Positions 59,891 to 64,000 of a stretch of DNA of 64,000 nt are shown here, one piece after another (positions within the stretch are counted from its first letter, which is position 1; the number at the start of each line of letters is the position of its first letter). The position numbers were made by a program, and so were the translations under genes. The stretch is taken from assembly GCF_014839805.1 (NCBI RefSeq), contig NC_051129.1:4344920-4408919 (forward strand), read 5' to 3'. The notes under the pieces are model-generated. The model searched no databases. It was not told the DNA's origin and saw only the letters and a program-made list of their open reading frames with translations. The DNA comes from Manduca sexta (Eukaryota; Arthropoda; Insecta; Lepidoptera; Sphingidae).

Positions 59891-60393
59891 TGACCAAATC
59901 GGTGGCTGGAGCAACTTTACCGATTTCAACAACAGTTTCATTACAATGTAGTGATTGTCAAAAAATTTACAACGTCTACGCGACACACCTGCATTATTTT
60001 AGTATCCATTCCTAATAACATTGAATACAATCTTTATGAAAAATATAAGCAAATACTCTATTTAAATTAAGCAAAATATTTTACTGTTTCCAACTCTGTT
60101 ATATCTCGCACTTTATTTTCCTTAGGAAATAAGTATCACCCAATGTAAGTCAGTGCAAAACTGCCATTGTCTAACTGCAGCGTTACAAAAAATAATATTA
60201 TAGGTCTCCTCTCTTTTTTGCTTCCGAAGGCATACGTGTCAACGCATCGTGATTTAACATACTGGTAGGTGGTTGTCATTGCCCATGGTCGTCAAAAATG
60301 CCGGAACATAGCTAAGCCGCTGTCTACCGTCACAAAGCCTAAAAAAAAAAAGAAAGAAAATAAAAAACGTTATTTTAAGTTAAGTTATTATTT

Positions 60394-60687
60394 CTATTAA
60401 AGGTCCATTTATACATTTTGTCTGTAACTAAACAGTATTGTAGTAGAATTTAAATTCACGTCGTAGTGATTAGTTCTCGCGGTTGAAGAAAAAATGTAAA
60501 AATAATTAATAATCATGGATATTTCTGCCTTTAAAATTTCGTCATATTAAATTTTAAAGGCCGAAATATCCATGATTATTACATTTTTCTTTCAACAGAA
60601 CTAATCACTAACTAGACGTTAAAACTTGCCAATACTGTTTAGTTACAGATTAAAGCCGAAACAAAATGTATGAGCTACCACTTAAAG
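60394..60687. mobile_element. Hairpin MITE, copy 2
   Basis: An imperfect inverted repeat centred near 60545. The left arm has AGTGATTAGTTCTCGCGG and AATAATCATGGATATTTC; the right arm has GAAATATCCATGATTATT and AGAACTAATCACTAACTAG. The outer right end ACAAAATGTATGAGCTACCA pairs with the outer left end of the copy at 52087 in reverse. Confidence 0.8.
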
Positions 60688-61539
60688 CAGCTTAGTCGTA
60701 ACTTCACGACCACGTAACTCCGTATGTTTGCCTCTGCAGTTGTTCAGTGTTCACTCTCTTTTAACTATGTCAAAATATTACTTTCTTAAAACTGTAGCCC
60801 CTTTCGACGCTGGAAGATTAATTCGATGATTCGAAAAAAATCGTGTAACATAAACTCAATTGTCTCGTCTTGTTCCATTGTAATATCTAAGTATTAATGT
60901 ACTTCTGTTTATTATTGTATGGATAATCATGAGACAAACGTAATAAGATTACTTTTATTTTATCAAAGGTCATTTATCTTATAGGAAAAAAGTACTTATA
61001 TAGCGAGATAAAACTGTTTCCTGTGATACCAATATGTTCTAACTTTAAAGGATATAAGTATTACATATCGTTGCAGGAATTTTCAGTAATATACTGGTGC
61101 TCATGAATTTGTGGCAACTCTTAAAATTGTCATATATGGATGTTTCTTTTTTTGAATAGAACATTATTTCGAACATTTAAATTATGATTAATGTAACTAA
61201 TCGATTCCAATCTTAATCCTCGACCTGATCTGTAGAATAAGCCAATCGAATAAAGTTATTTAAAAATGTCAAAAAAGCTTTGTTCTGATTGGTCCATTTT
61301 CACGATAGCTGGAAACAATTTATTGGGATCGTTTATACAAAAGGCGGTAAAACTAATAAAATATTCAGTGCAGCAATTAAAACATTGCAGTGTTGTTCTC
61401 TATGGTACGGGGTTAGAAATACTTGTGTCGAGTGTTGAAACAATTGCCAACGGAATGATATTGACAAAAAATAAAAGGATTGTGCGTACGGCTTGAACGA
61501 TCAGAATAAGAGGAAGTTGGCGACGAATCTATTTGCTCC
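60688..61539. other. Intergenic DNA
   Basis: An open frame of 76 codons at 61266-61496 has no family resemblance and no splice support. Confidence 0.4.
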
Positions 61540-61632
61540 CTGGCATTGTAGATGTTTATTGGCAGCGGTGATGACTTACCATAAGATGAACAGTATGCTC
61601 GTTTGACCCGTATGAAATAAAAAAAAAAGTAA
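61540..61632 (+). repeat. Interspersed repeat tail
   Basis: It contains GGCAGCGGTGATGACTTACC and ATAAGATGAACAGTATGCTC, followed by a long A run. This resembles the 3' tail of non-LTR elements in Lepidoptera. Confidence 0.55.
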
Positions 61633-62059
61633 TTTGAACAGTAATAATAACATATTTAAGAGTTATTTATGGAAAAATTGACCAAAAATATTGAGAATAT
61701 ATTGTAATAATTATGATTATTTTTTGAACTACGATTTACGTTACTTTTCCCAATATTACAATCTATAGATATGTATTATTTTATCCAAGGATAATGTTAA
61801 CGGAAAAAATAGCTCAGGCTTTTTTGTAATAATCAGAAACCATAGGTAATGGCCAATTCACATCTACACAAGTTCGCTGATAGGATATATTTTATATCCG
61901 CCCGAATAGCGATCACCGTTCGCAAGGTGTTAAAACCCCCCATAGTGGCCCACGTAAGTGTGTCGCGTTCCGGGAACAGCCTGTGTATATCCGGTTCCAA
62001 CCGGCCGGCATAATTGTGTCAACTGTCGAGGGTAATCATTTCTCGTCAGTGACATTCTA

Positions 62060-62112
62060 TTAGATCCCACTCCACTTACCATCAGGTGCAGTGTGGTCAC
62101 TTTGCCGTGGAC
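62060..62112 (+). repeat. Interspersed repeat fragment
   Basis: It contains GATCCCACTCCACTTACCAT and CAGTGTGGTCACTTTGCCGT, typical of a dispersed lepidopteran repeat tail. Confidence 0.45.
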
Positions 62113-62470
62113 GTAAAAGTATTTTCTTTTGAAATAAATTTACATAACTCCATTATCAAAAACGGCGCTTGGAAACAATTTAAAATTTTCAAATTTCTAG
62201 CTTCTTCTCGGACATATGTTGGCATTGAGTACATTATCTCGGCAACAATTTTATCAACATTACGATAGTGTCAATATTTGTCGTGTGCAACCAGATAACT
62301 CAGGTTGTTGGTCGCACAATCCGAATTTATCTATCAATCGTTTCAAGTGCATTTCATTTAAATTTATAGAAATTTTTGGATTTAGTATCAAAGCCATTGA
62401 TTATGTATTCTTATTTTTGATGATTTTCCTCCTTCATTTGAGAGCAGCTTAACAGTTTTATAAATTAAAA

Positions 62471-62785
62471 TAATATGAGACCTGTATTATATACTGACCC
62501 TCAACTGGGCGCACGCCTTCAAAACGCCTATTAAAAAGGGAATTAAACTTTTAGTCCACCACGCTGGCCTAGTGCGGATTGGTAAACTTCATATACCCAC
62601 AAAATTCTCATAGAGAACTTGGTAGATATGTGGGTTTCCTCACGATGTTTTCCTTAACCGTTAAAGGGATAATACACAAAGAATACTCAAATAACTTTAG
62701 AAAACTCGTTTAAAAATGTGCGTGCCTTCAGGTTTTAAACCTGAGGACTTTAACTCGGCAGTCCTACTTTTAAGACATCCTTGGC
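62471..62785 (-). mobile_element. SINE family A, decayed
   Basis: On the + strand: TATGAGACCTGTATTATATA, then CCACCACGCTGGCCTAGTGC and GTTTCCTCACGATGTTTTCC. The head region is recognisable but degraded (TTTTAAACCTGAGGAC). Confidence 0.75.
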
Positions 62786-64000
62786 TTTAAACGTTACTGT
62801 ATTAAAATTTGTACAGCAATGGTTCATTATATATGAGGAAAAATAAACTTAAATATATTTTACCAATACATTCAGGTATAACAAAATAAAAATGATAGCA
62901 TTTCATCAAATTTATCAAACATTTTATCACATCACTCGGCGCCACCAAGAATCAGCCATCAAATATGAATCATTGGTCATTTAAAAATATCGGTTTTGTC
63001 GGATTTGCCATTCTCTTCTTCCATACCAATGGAGCGTGAATTGCAAACGGGCATTTCCTTAGATTCTGCATACCCGTAACTCGAATATGCAGATCTTTTA
63101 CCATTTCATGCATTACTTCCACTTCACTTCTGTAACGTTGCTTTGGATTCATTTGAAATATATTGTAATGCATAATAACGTTAAAATGTATTTTTAACTC
63201 GTACATTTCATTTCTTATTTTAGCAAATCCCATTAAAGTATAAAATATTGCGTTTAATGTGGAGCAACAAAACTAAGTACAAAAGTTTTAAAAGTTATTT
63301 ACAAGTGTTATGTCAACGATGGTTTATACCGTCGAAAGAAATGCGTTTTAGATAAACTTTAAATTAAAAAAAAGAATCCATTGCAAGTAGACGCGCTGAG
63401 CTTAACTACAGAGGAAACTTCTCGACTTGATATTATTATGCGGCCGGTATATAATTTATTATGATCAGCCCTTGGTTTAGTTTTATAAAGTCGGTAAATG
63501 ATTGTTGATGATCACTATATAACATATTTTTATATATTATTTGCATTTATGAAACTGAATTATCCATCAATTGTTCTCAAAGAAAGCCGACTTACTTTGT
63601 CCCAAAAACTACCAAAAATTTGATTTCGATAAAATTTTGTATGGAGATAGTATAATTATTATTTTATTATAATACCCAGGGAAGGTCATAAGAACCCGCA
63701 TGTAAAGCTAGTGTTACACTAAAATAAACCCCAGATAGATTTAAGCCTTTCTATCAAATAGCAGAACAAGTTCTCAAATGTACCCGTATCAACACTGAGA
63801 TTGCAAGCCGCGCTCATGTTGTGCTGTTCACTTTATTTCACGTTTACTTGCGGCTTCACTTTAGTAATTGAAATTTATTTTTAAAAACATTTATAATTTT
63901 TGCCACTATAAATATCGGTTACTTTATGGCTGCTGATGCTTGAAACAATCCCAGTTAGCAGTGGAAATTAATTTAAAAAGACTTTTAATTGGCTATTAGT
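62786..64000. other. Gene-free DNA at the right edge
   Basis: No supported gene. About 63600-63720 looks in reverse like the interior of the Helitron-like elements (CCATACAAAATTTTATCG and CTTCCCTGGG words), so it may be an old fragment. Confidence 0.4.

Noticed and set aside
62970..63233. An 87-codon - strand open frame
   Set aside because: It starts with ATG and looks mildly protein-like, but no family, splice sites or neighbours support it.

Overview
The window is eukaryotic, AT-rich, intron-containing DNA, most likely from a butterfly or moth. The evidence is two tRNA-derived SINE families, Helitron-like repeats with TC...CTAG ends and other short repeats of lepidopteran type, plus short GT-AG exons in long introns. 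It is a scaffold of four contigs joined by three gaps of exactly 500 N (4783-5282, 21169-21668, 44676-45175).

Two protein-coding loci are well supported. The first, on the + strand, is the insect supervillin orthologue. Its exons run from 37940 to 49728: a long disordered exon, a second disordered exon, gelsolin repeats and a C-terminal villin headpiece. All splice phases agree, and about 1,800 codons are visible. Its first exons are not identified. The second, on the - strand (57894-54466), is convergent with supervillin. It encodes a predicted secreted protein of about 657 residues with a signal peptide, one peritrophin-A type chitin-binding domain, a Glu-Pro repeat, about 19 very acidic units separated by dibasic KR/KK sites, and a cationic amphipathic tail. 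I recognise no named family for the full architecture.

The left edge (1-4782) is a near-identical second copy of the 3' end of supervillin and its downstream DNA (46716-51517). It begins mid-exon at the window edge and stops exactly at a gap. This looks like an alternative haplotype contig placed in the wrong position, although a recent segmental duplication is possible. The copy has a one-base frameshift in the headpiece exon, three in-frame deletions and one strongly diverged intron patch.

From 5283 to 37939 I find no host gene. This stretch holds SINEs, Helitron-like elements, two of which carry arrays of ~120-bp units, and a complete Copia LTR retrotransposon on the - strand (30074-34539). 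The Copia element has matching 177-bp LTRs and a 5-bp target duplication, but its gag-pol frame is broken several times. From 51518 to the end, outside the secreted-protein gene, the DNA is intergenic with two hairpin MITEs and more SINE debris.

The points most worth a second look are the acidic chitin-binding polyprotein, an array of nine ILK motifs in supervillin that resemble PP1-docking SILK motifs and alternate with V[ST]F-type motifs, and the duplicated contig.
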